Shown: positions 1 through 8,302, counted from the stretch's first letter. The stretch: DNA of 24,585 nt from RUG11690 sp045616665 (GCA_045616665.1 JAZLHE010000026.1:1-24585), one strand, 5' to 3'. Program-made: numbers and translations. The notes: a model not told the origin generated them from the sequence alone.

Positions 1-30
1 TTTGCGTCTCCCGCACCCCATCGTTGGGTA

Positions 31-96
31 GAGACGTGCCATGGTGCGTCTCCTGAATCGCGTCATCAGACAGAGACGCACCATGACGCGTTTCTG
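31..96. repeat. Two near-palindromic GAGACG...CGTCTC units
   Basis: Positions 31-52 form a 22-nt near-palindrome: GAGACG at the left, CCATGG in the centre and CGTCTC at the right. The only imperfections would be G-U pairs in RNA. Positions 71-96 form a second, diverged copy with CAGAGACG at the left and CGTTTCTG at the right, with two mismatches near the centre. A further CGTCTC lies at 5-10. No coding role is visible. The pattern fits a dispersed REP-like intergenic palindrome, but copies elsewhere in the genome cannot be seen from here. Confidence 0.6.
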
Positions 97-202
97 CGGA
101 AGGGGTACACGCCGCCATCACAACCACCAAAAACAATATGAGCCATCTAAATTTCATCGTCGCAAAAATTATCAAAAACAATCAAAACCCCATCTCTCAC
201 CA

Positions 203-266
203 CGGTTGCTGAGCCTCGGTTCCTGGGCTTCGGTCTCAGAGCCTCGGTTGCTGAGGCTGTCGAAGC
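203..266. repeat. Duplicated CGGTTGCTGAG motif
   Basis: CGGTTGCTGAG followed by C or G and then CT occurs at about 203-215 and again at about 244-257. The second copy continues into GGCTGTCGAAGCA. The two copies are about 40 nt apart and partly complementary to the sequence between them (GAGCCTCGG versus CTGAGGCT). I read this as a dispersed intergenic repeat of unknown function. The stretches 97-202 and 267-292 show nothing else I can name. Confidence 0.45.
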
Positions 267-292
267 ATCACCCACAACCCATAACCCGCCAC

Positions 293-558
<266 letters not shown>

Positions 559-570
559 AAAAAAATTGCG

Positions 571-578
571 CAAAGATA
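571..578 (-). promoter_or_regulatory. Candidate Bacteroidota -7 box pointing into the heptamer array
   Basis: On the minus strand this reads TATCTTTG, a full match to the Bacteroidota -7 consensus TAnnTTTG. No good -33 TTTG is seen at the usual spacing. Transcription would run leftward through the heptamer array and out of the window, so the promoter could serve an unseen minus-strand gene. The remaining sequence from 579 to 787 shows no gene; it is AT-rich and contains a short GACAC/GTGTC inverted repeat at 751-762, just past the gldH stop. Confidence 0.3.
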
Positions 579-787
579 CACAAATTATTTGATAGTGTGC
601 TTGGAAGAATTTATTTAAAAGAAAATATATTGTAAATCAATATAATAAAAATGTTAAGAAAAGTTAATTGCCGAGTTTGTGAGAGGTTTTAACCCATCGT
701 TTTGAACAGGCGTTTGTTAAGAACCGATGTTTTTTGTGACGTAAAACTATGACACGGGTGTCTATACAATGAAAGGATAGGCTGTCC

Positions 788-1252
788 TTATTCTTCGCAA
801 TGGTATAAGGCCAAGCCAAATTCGGCAATGCCCATGAGGTTTTCTTCCCTCATGGCTTGCTGCACGGTAAAGGTGTATTGGCCGCAATGGGCAAAACGAA
901 CCTTGGGTTTGAACAAAAATTGGTTTTCTTTCAAATAACCGTGGCCTTTGCCAGTCCATTGTCCGTACTTGTCGCACAAGACAAAGCCCAACGTGTCTTG
1001 GGCGGTGTAGCCATTGGGAAATTCGGTGGTGAAGAACACATAGAAATTTTGCATTGCGTAATCCGCGTTGTTTCTTACGAAAAGGTAAAAGTCGTAATAC
1101 TGCGACGAGTCGGTGATGTCAATCCGGAATGTGAGCACCGAGTCCATATTCCACCCGTTTTGATTCACGGTTTGAATGTCTTCGTAAAAGCGCTTCGGGC
1201 CACAGGAACTGAGCAGCAGGATCAGGGCGGAAAGGTAAAGTAGCTTTTTCAT
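788..1252 (-). CDS. gldH: Gliding motility lipoprotein GldH
   Basis: The 154-residue product begins with a lipoprotein signal: a lysine pair, a leucine-rich stretch, then the lipobox LSSC with the acylated cysteine at residue 17. It should therefore be an envelope lipoprotein. The rest is a small beta-rich domain that I recognise as GldH (motifs include the FRIDI and NGYTAQDTLGFVLCD stretches). GldH was defined in gliding Flavobacterium but is also kept in non-gliding Bacteroidales, so motility should not be assumed. The start codon ATG shares its A with the ricT stop codon (TAATG), so translation is probably coupled to the upstream gene. The ricT-gldH order is common in Bacteroidota, which supports the call. 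Confidence 0.85.
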   Translation of the reverse strand: MKKLLYLSALILLLSSCGPKRFYEDIQTVNQNGWNMDSVLTFRIDITDSSQYYDFYLFVRNNADYAMQNFYVFFTTEFPNGYTAQDTLGFVLCDKYGQWTGKGHGYLKENQFLFKPKVRFAHCGQYTFTVQQAMREENLMGIAEFGLALYHCEE

Positions 1253-3036
1253 TATTTGTCCTCAATGCGTTTTAATTCGTCCATACTGTAGCTTACGCCT
1301 TCTTCCACCTTGGTTTGGTTGACAACGGCAAATTCTTCTAAGGTGTCGGGAAATTTGCCTTCGTTGTTCATCTTGATGATTTCGTTGACCTTGTCCAACG
1401 GGATGGCGAAAATCTTGGAATTATCGTCGGCGTAGGAGTACCAGACGATTTTCTTGAAAATGTCGATTTTATTATAGAAACCTTTGCCTTTTTTTGTTTT
1501 CAAATGCACATTGGGTGCAGGAAAACCTTTGGATTCTTCAAGGTAGGTGGATTGTTCGAAGTTGAGGCAGCATTTGAGCTTGCCGCACATACCGGCCAAT
1601 TTTTGTGGGTTGAGAGACAGCTGCTGGGTGCGGGCGGTGTTGGTGGAAACCGACTGGAAGTTGGTGAGCCAGGAGGAACAGCAAAGTTCGCGACCGCAGG
1701 AGCCGATGCCGCCCAAACGTGCCGCTTCCTGGCGTACGCCGATTTGTCGCATTTCGATACGGATGCGGAATTGCTCGGCTAAAATCTTAATCAGTTCTCG
1801 AAAATCGACACGCTCTTCGGCCGAATAGTAGAAAATGGCCTTCGTGCCATCGCCTTGGTATTCAACGTCGTTCACTTTCATCTTGAGGTCGAGGTCCCAG
1901 GCGATATAACGCGATGACAACATCGTGGCGTGTTCCAAATCAACGGTGGAAATCCATTTGTCGATATCGCTGACGCGTGCCAGTCGATAAAGTTTCTTGG
2001 TGACGTCTTCGGGTTTTAGTCGCTTGTGTGCCAGTTGTTTCCTGACCGAGATGCCCAACATCGAAATGATGCCGATGTCGTGACCGGGGTTGGCTTCCAC
2101 GGCAACGATGTCGCCCACGTGAAAGACGCCTTCCTCGGGGAGGATGTAAAAGTCCTTGTGGCTGTTCTTGAATCGGACTTCCGCGATGTTGAAATCCAGG
2201 TAATCCAACGAAATGTTCATCTTCTCTATCCAGTCGTAGGTGGACAGCTTGCAGCAGTTGTAACGGTATTCCTGGCAATGCGCCGTTTCTACGTCCGGCT
2301 TCTCCGTGAGTCCGCGGGAAAGGAAGATGTTGGCGGCAATGGCATCGGCTTCGGCGTTGCTGCCGGTTCGAATGTCCATATCCAGATACTGTTCGAGGTT
2401 TTCCATTTGCGAATGGTCAGACTCGGAGTAGTTGATCTTGCTTTTGCTGCCGGACTTGGCCTTGTTTCCCGCAGAAGCCATAAATTCCTTGATTTCTTCG
2501 GCGTTGGCCTTGTCGGAATCGTCGTTGTCGTCGTTGACGGATCCAACATTGTTTTCCGAAACGCTTACATTCTCTGGATTAGCCGTTTCTGTGGCTTCAA
2601 GCTTTTCGTCGGCAACAACGGTCGTCATTTCTTCATCCGTTGGGTTTCCCGTTTCGGTGGAAGGTTTTGTGGCGTTTTGCAGGCCGTAGTCGTGCTTGCG
2701 GTTGCGGTCGTGCTGACGGTTTTGTCCCCGTCCCTGATGCCTGTTGTTGTGTCGTTGTTCAGCGTTCTGCTCCGACTTTTGTTCCGGTTTTTGGGCGGAT
2801 TGTCCTTGATTTTGTTCGGGGCGTTGCTCGTTGCGTGGATTGGCAGTTTCTTCGCGTCCCTCGACTTGGGGACCTTGGGAAACGGGACGGTCTTCCGACA
2901 TCTGTTCCGAACGCTTGTCGAAATTCCTGTTATGGTTTCGATCGTGGCGTTTGCCCTGCCGATGATCGTGTTTATGTTGCGCGTTTTGATTTATTGTGGA
3001 ATCGTTTTTTTGTTCTGCTTTATTTTCTTCTGACAT
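1252..3036 (-). CDS. ricT: RicT/YaaT-like PSP1 domain protein with long disordered N-terminus
   Basis: The 594-residue product has two parts. Residues 1 to about 205 are low complexity and rich in His, Asn, Gln, Arg and Glu, with repeated HDRN- and EQ-type runs, and are probably disordered. Residues from about 255 to 510 form the PSP1/RicT domain. That domain carries two cysteine clusters, CGRELCC (447-453) and CGKLKCC (484-490), typical of RicT proteins. In Bacillus subtilis RicT works with RicA and RicF in a complex that binds Fe-S clusters and affects RNase Y-dependent mRNA processing. The role in Bacteroidota is not established, and no partner gene is visible here. The start at 3036 lies about 57 nt downstream of a -7 box. 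Most RicT homologues lack such a long extension, so the N-terminus is the odd feature. Confidence 0.87.
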   Translation of the reverse strand: MSEENKAEQKNDSTINQNAQHKHDHRQGKRHDRNHNRNFDKRSEQMSEDRPVSQGPQVEGREETANPRNEQRPEQNQGQSAQKPEQKSEQNAEQRHNNRHQGRGQNRQHDRNRKHDYGLQNATKPSTETGNPTDEEMTTVVADEKLEATETANPENVSVSENNVGSVNDDNDDSDKANAEEIKEFMASAGNKAKSGSKSKINYSESDHSQMENLEQYLDMDIRTGSNAEADAIAANIFLSRGLTEKPDVETAHCQEYRYNCCKLSTYDWIEKMNISLDYLDFNIAEVRFKNSHKDFYILPEEGVFHVGDIVAVEANPGHDIGIISMLGISVRKQLAHKRLKPEDVTKKLYRLARVSDIDKWISTVDLEHATMLSSRYIAWDLDLKMKVNDVEYQGDGTKAIFYYSAEERVDFRELIKILAEQFRIRIEMRQIGVRQEAARLGGIGSCGRELCCSSWLTNFQSVSTNTARTQQLSLNPQKLAGMCGKLKCCLNFEQSTYLEESKGFPAPNVHLKTKKGKGFYNKIDIFKKIVWYSYADDNSKIFAIPLDKVNEIIKMNNEGKFPDTLEEFAVVNQTKVEEGVSYSMDELKRIEDK

Positions 3037-3092
3037 ATATTGTTGATAGTTAAATAATTAGTGTTTTATACTAAAATAAGTTCATAAAACTG

Positions 3093-3100
3093 CAAAGATA
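3093..3100 (-). promoter_or_regulatory. Candidate -7 box for ricT-gldH
   Basis: On the minus strand this reads TATCTTTG, matching TAnnTTTG. A TTTG lies 16 nt upstream, slightly closer than the usual 19-21 nt. The box is about 57 nt before the ricT start codon, a plausible leader length. Confidence 0.5.
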
Positions 3101-3136
3101 CAAAAAAAATGATTACCAAAGGTGGGTGAAAAAATA

Positions 3137-3243
3137 GGGGTTAGGGGTCGGGGTCGAGGGTTAAGAAATTAAGAAATGGTAGATTAATGCGTTATCCCTA
3201 ATCCCTCCACCCTATACCCTAAACCCTATACCCTTAACCCTAC
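3137..3243. repeat. Telomere-like G-run and C-run arrays with an octamer run between
   Basis: Positions 3137-3160 hold four runs of three to four G separated by TTA, TC and TCGA. Positions 3194-3243 hold seven CCCT units spaced by A, TA, AA or TATA. Between them lies AAGAAATT repeated (3163-3178). The outer ends (AGGGTTAAG near 3158 and CTTAACCCT near 3232) are complementary. Both strands therefore carry a G-run cluster that meets the simple quadruplex pattern. This is within the 414-bp spacer between divergent ricT and the S41 peptidase gene, which holds no gene. Confidence 0.7.
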
Positions 3244-3256
3244 TTTGGTACCAAGT

Positions 3257-3310
3257 GGAGTGAAGCGGACAGCGCAACGGCACCGCCAGATGCCTGGTCG
3301 CCCAAAAAAA
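3257..3310 (+). repeat. GC-rich 54-bp dispersed module, copy 1
   Basis: This 54-bp stretch contains GAAGCGGACAGCGC and ends CGCCC plus an A-run. It aligns without gaps to 8571-8624 with 44 of 54 identical bases by hand count. A third, inverted copy is at 19951-20004. It is followed by an AAGAAATTGAGAAAT octamer run. No coding potential is seen. Confidence 0.7.
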
Positions 3311-3417
3311 TGAAGAAATTGAGAAATGCGCAAGAAGAAAAAAGTGAAAAAATAATTGGGCAAAAGCGGATGCGCCAAAATAATAAACCGAATGGTTTTT
3401 CGTTACAAAATTAGTTG

Positions 3418-3425
3418 TAAATTTG
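3418..3425 (+). promoter_or_regulatory. Candidate -7 box for the S41 peptidase operon
   Basis: TAAATTTG matches TAnnTTTG exactly and lies 25 nt before the ATG at 3451. No convincing -33 TTTG is seen at the usual distance; the upstream sequence is T-rich (TTTTTCG at 3396-3402). Confidence 0.4.
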
Positions 3426-3450
3426 TAGCGTAAAAAGAAAAGGAAAAATT

Positions 3451-5100
3451 ATGAGGAAAAGACTAAGTGCGCTTGTTTTAACTTGTGTGATAATATTATC
3501 ATTTTCAGGGAATTGTGTTGCGCAAAATGATTTTGAAATTGCTAAGAACGTTGATATTTTCGTTTCCATTTTGAAGGAATTGAACGGAAAGTATGCGGAT
3601 GAAATCACGCCTGGAGACTTGACGAAAACGGCTATCGACGCGATGTTGCAGAGTCTGGATCCCTATACGGTTTATTATCCGGAATCTCAAATCGAGGATT
3701 TCAAGATGATGACCAAGGGACAGTACGGCGGCATTGGTGCCTTAATTCAGCAGCACGGCGATTACATTGTCATTTCTGAACCCTACGAGGGCTGCCCGGC
3801 TCAGCAGGCGGGGTTGATGGCCGGAGATAAAATATTGAGTATCAATAAAGAAAAGATGAAATCTCGCACTTCCTCCGATGTGAGTGAATTTTTGAAGGGA
3901 CAACCCGGAACCAAGATTTCCATTGAGGTAGAGCGCTATGGCGTGGACAAGCCGATGGTTTTTGATGTGGTGCGTAAAGAAATCAAGTTCCCCAGCGTGC
4001 CGTATTCTGGAATGTTGTCTGAGGACGTAGGCTACATCAAACTTGATCAGTTTACCGAAAATGCTGGAAATGAGGTGAAAGAGGCCTTCACGAAACTGAA
4101 GGAGGAAGGGATGAAATATCTGGTGTTTGATTTGCGCAACAATGGTGGCGGATTGCTGCAGGAAGCTGTCAATATTATGAATATTTTTGTCGATCAGGGA
4201 ACAATGATTGCCGAAACAAAAGGTAAGTTGGAATCCCAGCATAATGTTTACAAGACGCGTTATCCCGTGGCAGATAAAGCCATTCCGGTGGTGGTGTTGG
4301 TGAACGAATACAGCGCGTCGGCCTCCGAAATCGTTTCCGGTGCTTTTCAGGATTTGGACCGTGGCGTGATTATGGGGCATAAGACTTTCGGTAAAGGATT
4401 GGTGCAAAATATTGTACCACTGAGCTATAATACTTCGCTGAAAATTACCATTGCGAAATATTACATTCCCAGCGGTCGTTGTGTGCAGAATATCGAATAT
4501 TTCAAAAACGATACGCTTGCGCCTTCCCATACCAAGATTCCTGATTCTCTGGCAGTGGCCTTCAAAACGAAAAATGGTCGTAAAGTCTATGACAAGGGTG
4601 GGGTGGAACCTGACGTGATTTCGCCCGACACCGCGGCGAGCAATTTGCTGCTGGCCTTGGTGCTGAACAACCATATCTTTGATTTTGCTACACAATATCG
4701 TGCCACTCACGAGAAAATCGCCGATGCCAAGGATTTTGTGGTGACAGATGAAATCTACAACGATTTTTTGACCTACCTGAAAGATAAGGAATATACCTAT
4801 ACTACTGAAACGGAAAAACAGTTGGAGGAACTAAAAAAGATTGCTACCGATGAGCGGTATTATGAAGATATTCAGGGACTTTGCGAAAAAATGAAAGCTC
4901 AAATAGAGGAAGAAAAAAGCACCGAATTGCAGAAGTATAAGGGCGAAATTTCCGATTACTTGGCTTCTGAAATTATCAGCAGGTATTATTATCAGAAAGG
5001 AAAATATGTAGATATGCTTCGTAGTGACCCGGAAGTGAGAGCGGCCAAGGATTTGCTGCACGACACGGCTCGTTATAAGTCTATTTTAGGAATTAAATAA
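3451..5100 (+). CDS. S41 family C-terminal processing peptidase (CtpA/Prc-like), secreted
   Basis: The 549-residue product starts with a Sec-type signal peptide (MRKR, hydrophobic core, cleavage probably after CVAQ near residue 25), so it should act in the periplasm or be membrane-associated. Residues about 90-175 form a PDZ domain with the QYGGIGA entry. Residues about 185-345 form the S41 serine protease core: VFDLRNNGGG (225-234), the serine-bearing SASASE block (288-293) and the general-base lysine in TFGKG (K315). The C-terminal 200 residues are helical and charged and may regulate access. S41 CTPs trim or degrade proteins from the C-terminus. It is the first gene of a three-gene run, with 5 nt to the next start. 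Confidence 0.92.
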   Translation: MRKRLSALVLTCVIILSFSGNCVAQNDFEIAKNVDIFVSILKELNGKYADEITPGDLTKTAIDAMLQSLDPYTVYYPESQIEDFKMMTKGQYGGIGALIQQHGDYIVISEPYEGCPAQQAGLMAGDKILSINKEKMKSRTSSDVSEFLKGQPGTKISIEVERYGVDKPMVFDVVRKEIKFPSVPYSGMLSEDVGYIKLDQFTENAGNEVKEAFTKLKEEGMKYLVFDLRNNGGGLLQEAVNIMNIFVDQGTMIAETKGKLESQHNVYKTRYPVADKAIPVVVLVNEYSASASEIVSGAFQDLDRGVIMGHKTFGKGLVQNIVPLSYNTSLKITIAKYYIPSGRCVQNIEYFKNDTLAPSHTKIPDSLAVAFKTKNGRKVYDKGGVEPDVISPDTAASNLLLALVLNNHIFDFATQYRATHEKIADAKDFVVTDEIYNDFLTYLKDKEYTYTTETEKQLEELKKIATDERYYEDIQGLCEKMKAQIEEEKSTELQKYKGEISDYLASEIISRYYYQKGKYVDMLRSDPEVRAAKDLLHDTARYKSILGIK

Positions 5101-5105
5101 GTGTT

Positions 5106-6647
5106 TTGAAGAGACAACAAATTCATCATATCATTTACGTGTGGCTGGTGGCTGCCTTGTGTGCGGCCATTCCCTTTTCTAATTTTATGATGAGTGTTTC
5201 CTTGCTTTTCCTTGGTCTCAATTGGATTGTGGAATGGAATTGGGCTGAGAAATGGCAACGTTTGAAGTCGCATAAGTCAGCATTTTTCTGGCTTTTGTTT
5301 TTGCCGATTTTATGTCTGGGATTTGTCAAGTCTAATGATGCGTTTTCGGCTTTGCAGTGTTTTGTCACCAAGTTGCCCGTGTGTCTGGCATCGGTTGTGG
5401 TGGTTACCTCTTCTGCATTGAGCCGGAAGGAATTGCGCTTTGTATTAGGAACTTTCGTCATTAGTGTCTTGTTGGCAACCTTTTATTCAATAGTGTTTTA
5501 TGCTACGCACGAAGTCACAAATATCCGTGAGATTTCGGTCTTTATTTCGCATATCCGTTTCAGCTTGTGTATTGATATTGCCATTGTTTTGTTGGTGTCT
5601 TATATCTTGAAAAACAATGAAATCAAAATACTTGACCGTTGTTTGTTGATTGCGGTGCTTGTCTGGTTCGTGCTTTATTTGTTCGTCGCCCAAACCTTGA
5701 CGGGTATTATCCTGCTTGCGGTAGTCGCAGTGGCCTATTGCGTGTTTTTACTGTGCTCAAAATCAACGATGAATGGACATCGAATTGTGGCAGGAACTGT
5801 TTTGGCGGCTGTGTTGCTGTTGGTCGCCTACGTTTTCGTCATCAGTTATCAGTATTTTCATGTTGATGAAAAAGATTTTGCCCATTTGGATGCTTATACT
5901 CAAAACCATCATCCGTATAGTCACGATATTCATTCGTTGGTGGAAAACGGTTCGTATGTGGGTGTGTATGTTTGTAAAGAAGAATTGCAAAGTGCTTGGC
6001 GTCAGCGTAGTGCGTCTGATTTCAATGATCCCTTTGTGGAAGCGACGTTGGTTCGTTATCTGAATTCACTGCATTGGCGTAAGGATAGCGCGGCCGTGTT
6101 TCAACTCTCGGATAAGGATGTGCAGAATATAGAACAAGGCATTGCCAATGTGGAATACACTCGGACTTTCGGGTTGAAACGCGCGCTTTATCAGAGTTTT
6201 TTCAGTTGGCAACAATATCGGAAGTACGGGGATGTTAGCCAGTCTTCCCTGTTAAAACGTATCGTTGCGTGGCAATCTTCGTGTGAACTCATTGCGCAAA
6301 ATCCTTGTTTTGGGGTTGGCTTTGGTAATCATAAGTCATTGCTTGACAGCCAACAGCGTCTTCATCAACCAAAGGGAGAACAGATTTCTGGTTGCCATAA
6401 CCAATTTCTCACTTTTTTCTTGGTGGGAGGATTGTTGTTACCGTTGTTTTTCGTCGTTGTTCTGATTTGTCCATTTATTGAATATAAGCATTCGATGAGT
6501 TTTGTCTATGTCGCCGTATTTGTTATATTGCTGGGGTCAATGTTGACGGAAGACACGTTGGAAACGCAGGCCGGCTATACGTTGTTTGCGGTAATGAATA
6601 CGCTGATTTTGTATAATTTTAATGTAAAGAAAGATGAAAACGCTTGA
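5106..6647 (+). CDS. O-antigen ligase/polymerase superfamily membrane protein
   Basis: The 513-residue product is a polytopic membrane protein with about ten hydrophobic segments and one large soluble loop (about residues 255-395). After the loop come NPCFGVGFGN (399-408) and a HNQ motif (431-433), followed by strongly hydrophobic helices. This is the arrangement of the Wzy/WaaL family, in which the loop faces the periplasm and an equivalent histidine matters for glycan transfer. The substrate cannot be predicted, and no glycan gene cluster is visible nearby. The only start that keeps the first membrane helix is TTG at 5106, since an in-frame stop lies at 5094; the next ATG is at about 5188. 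The TTG is 5 nt after the S41 stop, so coupling is likely. The 3' end overlaps cdd by 14 nt. Confidence 0.72.
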   Translation: MKRQQIHHIIYVWLVAALCAAIPFSNFMMSVSLLFLGLNWIVEWNWAEKWQRLKSHKSAFFWLLFLPILCLGFVKSNDAFSALQCFVTKLPVCLASVVVVTSSALSRKELRFVLGTFVISVLLATFYSIVFYATHEVTNIREISVFISHIRFSLCIDIAIVLLVSYILKNNEIKILDRCLLIAVLVWFVLYLFVAQTLTGIILLAVVAVAYCVFLLCSKSTMNGHRIVAGTVLAAVLLLVAYVFVISYQYFHVDEKDFAHLDAYTQNHHPYSHDIHSLVENGSYVGVYVCKEELQSAWRQRSASDFNDPFVEATLVRYLNSLHWRKDSAAVFQLSDKDVQNIEQGIANVEYTRTFGLKRALYQSFFSWQQYRKYGDVSQSSLLKRIVAWQSSCELIAQNPCFGVGFGNHKSLLDSQQRLHQPKGEQISGCHNQFLTFFLVGGLLLPLFFVVVLICPFIEYKHSMSFVYVAVFVILLGSMLTEDTLETQAGYTLFAVMNTLILYNFNVKKDENA

Positions 6648-7119
6648 TTTTGTTGCTCGGGTTAAAGTATATGAAGATCATTTAGAATTGCCTGAAGAAT
6701 GGCGGAAATTGTTGGAAAAGGCGGGACAAACCGCGCAAAAGGCCTATACGCCGTATTCTCATTTCAATGTTGGGGCGGCCTTGTTGCTGAATAACGGTGA
6801 AGTCGTGACGGGAAATAATCAAGAGAATGCCGCGTATCCGTCGGGATTATGTGCCGAGAGGACAGCGGTTTTTTATGCTTCCGCCCAATATCCCGATGTT
6901 CCGTTTAATAAAATTGCCATTACTGCCATAAATAAAAACGAAAAGCTTACCCGCCCGATTTCCCCTTGCGGGAGTTGTCGTCAGGCATTGCTTGAATATG
7001 AACAGAAGTTTCAGCAGCGCATTGAAGTGCTTCTTGCTGGAGAAGAAGGTGAAATCTATGTCTTCCAAAGTGTTGAGGACTTGCTTCCGTTTTCTTTCAG
7101 TAGTTCTTATTTGTTGTGA
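6634..7119 (+). CDS. cdd: Cytidine deaminase
   Basis: The 161-residue product matches the small zinc-dependent cytidine deaminases, which convert cytidine and deoxycytidine to uridine forms in pyrimidine salvage. The substrate motif HFNVGAALL (43-51) is followed by ENAAYPSGLCAERTA (64-78) with zinc ligand C73 and catalytic E75, and PCGSCRQAL (111-119) with zinc ligands C112 and C115. Size fits the homotetrameric class. The ATG lies inside the 3' end of the ligase-like gene, which suggests translational coupling. A salvage enzyme in an operon with envelope proteins is a loose association and may be incidental. Confidence 0.95.
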   Translation: MKTLDFVARVKVYEDHLELPEEWRKLLEKAGQTAQKAYTPYSHFNVGAALLLNNGEVVTGNNQENAAYPSGLCAERTAVFYASAQYPDVPFNKIAITAINKNEKLTRPISPCGSCRQALLEYEQKFQQRIEVLLAGEEGEIYVFQSVEDLLPFSFSSSYLL

Positions 7120-7209
7120 AATTTGCAAGCGGAAAGTCTTTTATTATTGGAATTATCTCTTTAAGTTTTGTATAAGATTGTTTTTTTTATGAGAGTGGTT
7201 TTCTTTTCC

Positions 7210-7240
7210 GTTACTTTCTTTATAACTCAAAGAAAGTAAC
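7210..7240. terminator. Perfect 12-bp inverted repeat downstream of cdd
   Basis: GTTACTTTCTTT (7210-7221) and AAAGAAAGTAAC (7229-7240) are exact complements around a 7-nt loop. The right arm is followed by CAAAGAAAGG, then TTTT. It lies between convergent cdd and the Rpn nuclease gene, so it may end transcription from cdd. Similar AAAGAAAGTAAC hairpins occur as dispersed repeats in several bacteria, so it could also be a repeat. Confidence 0.5.
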
Positions 7241-7280
7241 CAAAGAAAGGTTTTACCGCTATTGTGGAGACGTAAAATAC

Positions 7281-7364
7281 GGAATTATCCCTTTCCGTTT
7301 TGCAAAGAGATTTTGACGAAGCGTAGCAATGTCGGAATCTCAACAAGATTAATCGGGATAATCC
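7281..7364 (+). repeat. 84-bp element with terminal inverted repeats, copy A
   Basis: The element begins GGAATTATCCC and ends GGGATAATCC, which are near-complements. Inside, AGATTTTGAC and GTCGGAATCT can pair (with G-U pairs) around a 13-nt loop. It aligns without gaps to 20057-20140, also 84 bp. The shared core is TCGGAATCTCAACAAGATTA-like. No coding potential is seen. It sits just 3' of the Rpn nuclease gene. Confidence 0.65.
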
Positions 7365-7384
7365 AGTTATTAATAGATTGCTGT

Positions 7385-8302
7385 TCACTGTGTCATCTCT
7401 ATTTCCTTTTCCGTCAGACCGGAGATTTTACAAATCAGTGCGATGTCAAGACCTTCGGACAGCATCCTGCGTGCGATTTCGAGATTTTTTTTGGCTTCGC
7501 CCTCCGCTCTTCCTTCGGCTCTTCCTTCGACTCTCCCTTTTTCCATACCCTCGTTCAGTCCCTCTATGCGGGAGGTTTCCAGAGCGTTGCGCTCGAACTT
7601 CACGTGGTCCATGTAGCGGAAGTAGCGTTGCTGTTCCTCCCTGCTCATCATCAGGTACAGCAGCTTCTCTCGTGCCTCTGCTAGTCCGGGCACGGCGGTG
7701 TCGTCCTTGATGCGGCCGTTCTTGAGGTAGTCGAGCCATTCCTCTAATGGCGTTTCGACCTTGTCCTCGGGCTTGTCGTACTGGTTGACCCTGACGATGT
7801 AGTATTCGGGGAAAATTTCCTCTGGTGCGCAAATCTTCAGCGCGTTGCGCTGCTTCCGGGTGATTCGCAGCTTGTCGTGGGTGTTCACGCCGGTGAAGGA
7901 TGTCTGCCCGTGGTAGAGGTAGTCGGTTCCTATGCCGAAGTTGAAATAGACGATGTTGATGCTATAGACCTTCTTGACCTTTCCGTAGTCGTCGCCGATG
8001 CCGATGTGCTCGACGATGCTCTTTGAGGATTCGTAGAGGATTCGGCTCAGGAAGTCGCTCTCGCTGGACTGCTGGACCTCCACGAGGACGAGTTCGCCTC
8101 GGGCGTCCTTGGCCTTGATGTCCACCCGGTTGTACTTGTCCTCGAAGCCGATCTGGTTGGACTCGCTTTCGAGCAACTCGACGATGGATATTTTCTCTTT
8201 CAGGATCGTGGATACGAGCCCTTCGAGCACGACGAAGTTGCTCTTGTCGCGCAGCAGCGTCTTCACCGCCCAGTCAAATCTTACGTACTTTTCAGGAACC
8301 AT
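7385..8302 (-). CDS. Rpn/PD-(D/E)XK nuclease family protein 1
   Basis: The product from this start has 305 residues. A PD-(D/E)XK-type core is visible: RVDIKAKD with D61, then LVEVQ with E75 and Q77, the D...E-x-Q pattern of the Rpn/transposase_31-like nucleases. Residues about 255-280 are GR(A/V)EG repeats encoded by roughly 12-bp DNA repeats (7501-7535), followed by the end segment EGLDIALICKISGLTEKEIE. The open frame extends to 8392, but a TATCTTTG box at 8325-8332 lies inside that extension, so I chose the ATG at 8302, which starts right before the conserved fold. Rpn proteins in E. coli promote recombination and act in phage defence. The function here is not known. Confidence 0.75.
   Translation of the reverse strand: MVPEKYVRFDWAVKTLLRDKSNFVVLEGLVSTILKEKISIVELLESESNQIGFEDKYNRVDIKAKDARGELVLVEVQQSSESDFLSRILYESSKSIVEHIGIGDDYGKVKKVYSINIVYFNFGIGTDYLYHGQTSFTGVNTHDKLRITRKQRNALKICAPEEIFPEYYIVRVNQYDKPEDKVETPLEEWLDYLKNGRIKDDTAVPGLAEAREKLLYLMMSREEQQRYFRYMDHVKFERNALETSRIEGLNEGMEKGRVEGRAEGRAEGEAKKNLEIARRMLSEGLDIALICKISGLTEKEIEMTQ

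Noticed and set aside
2026..3033. A 335-codon plus-strand open frame opposite ricT
   Set aside because: It is antisense to a well-supported gene, gives a low-complexity hydrophobic product and reflects the codon bias of the ricT N-terminal region.
3742..4710. A 322-codon minus-strand open frame opposite the S41 gene
   Set aside because: It covers the conserved protease core on the other strand and its product matches no family I know; it is a shadow frame.
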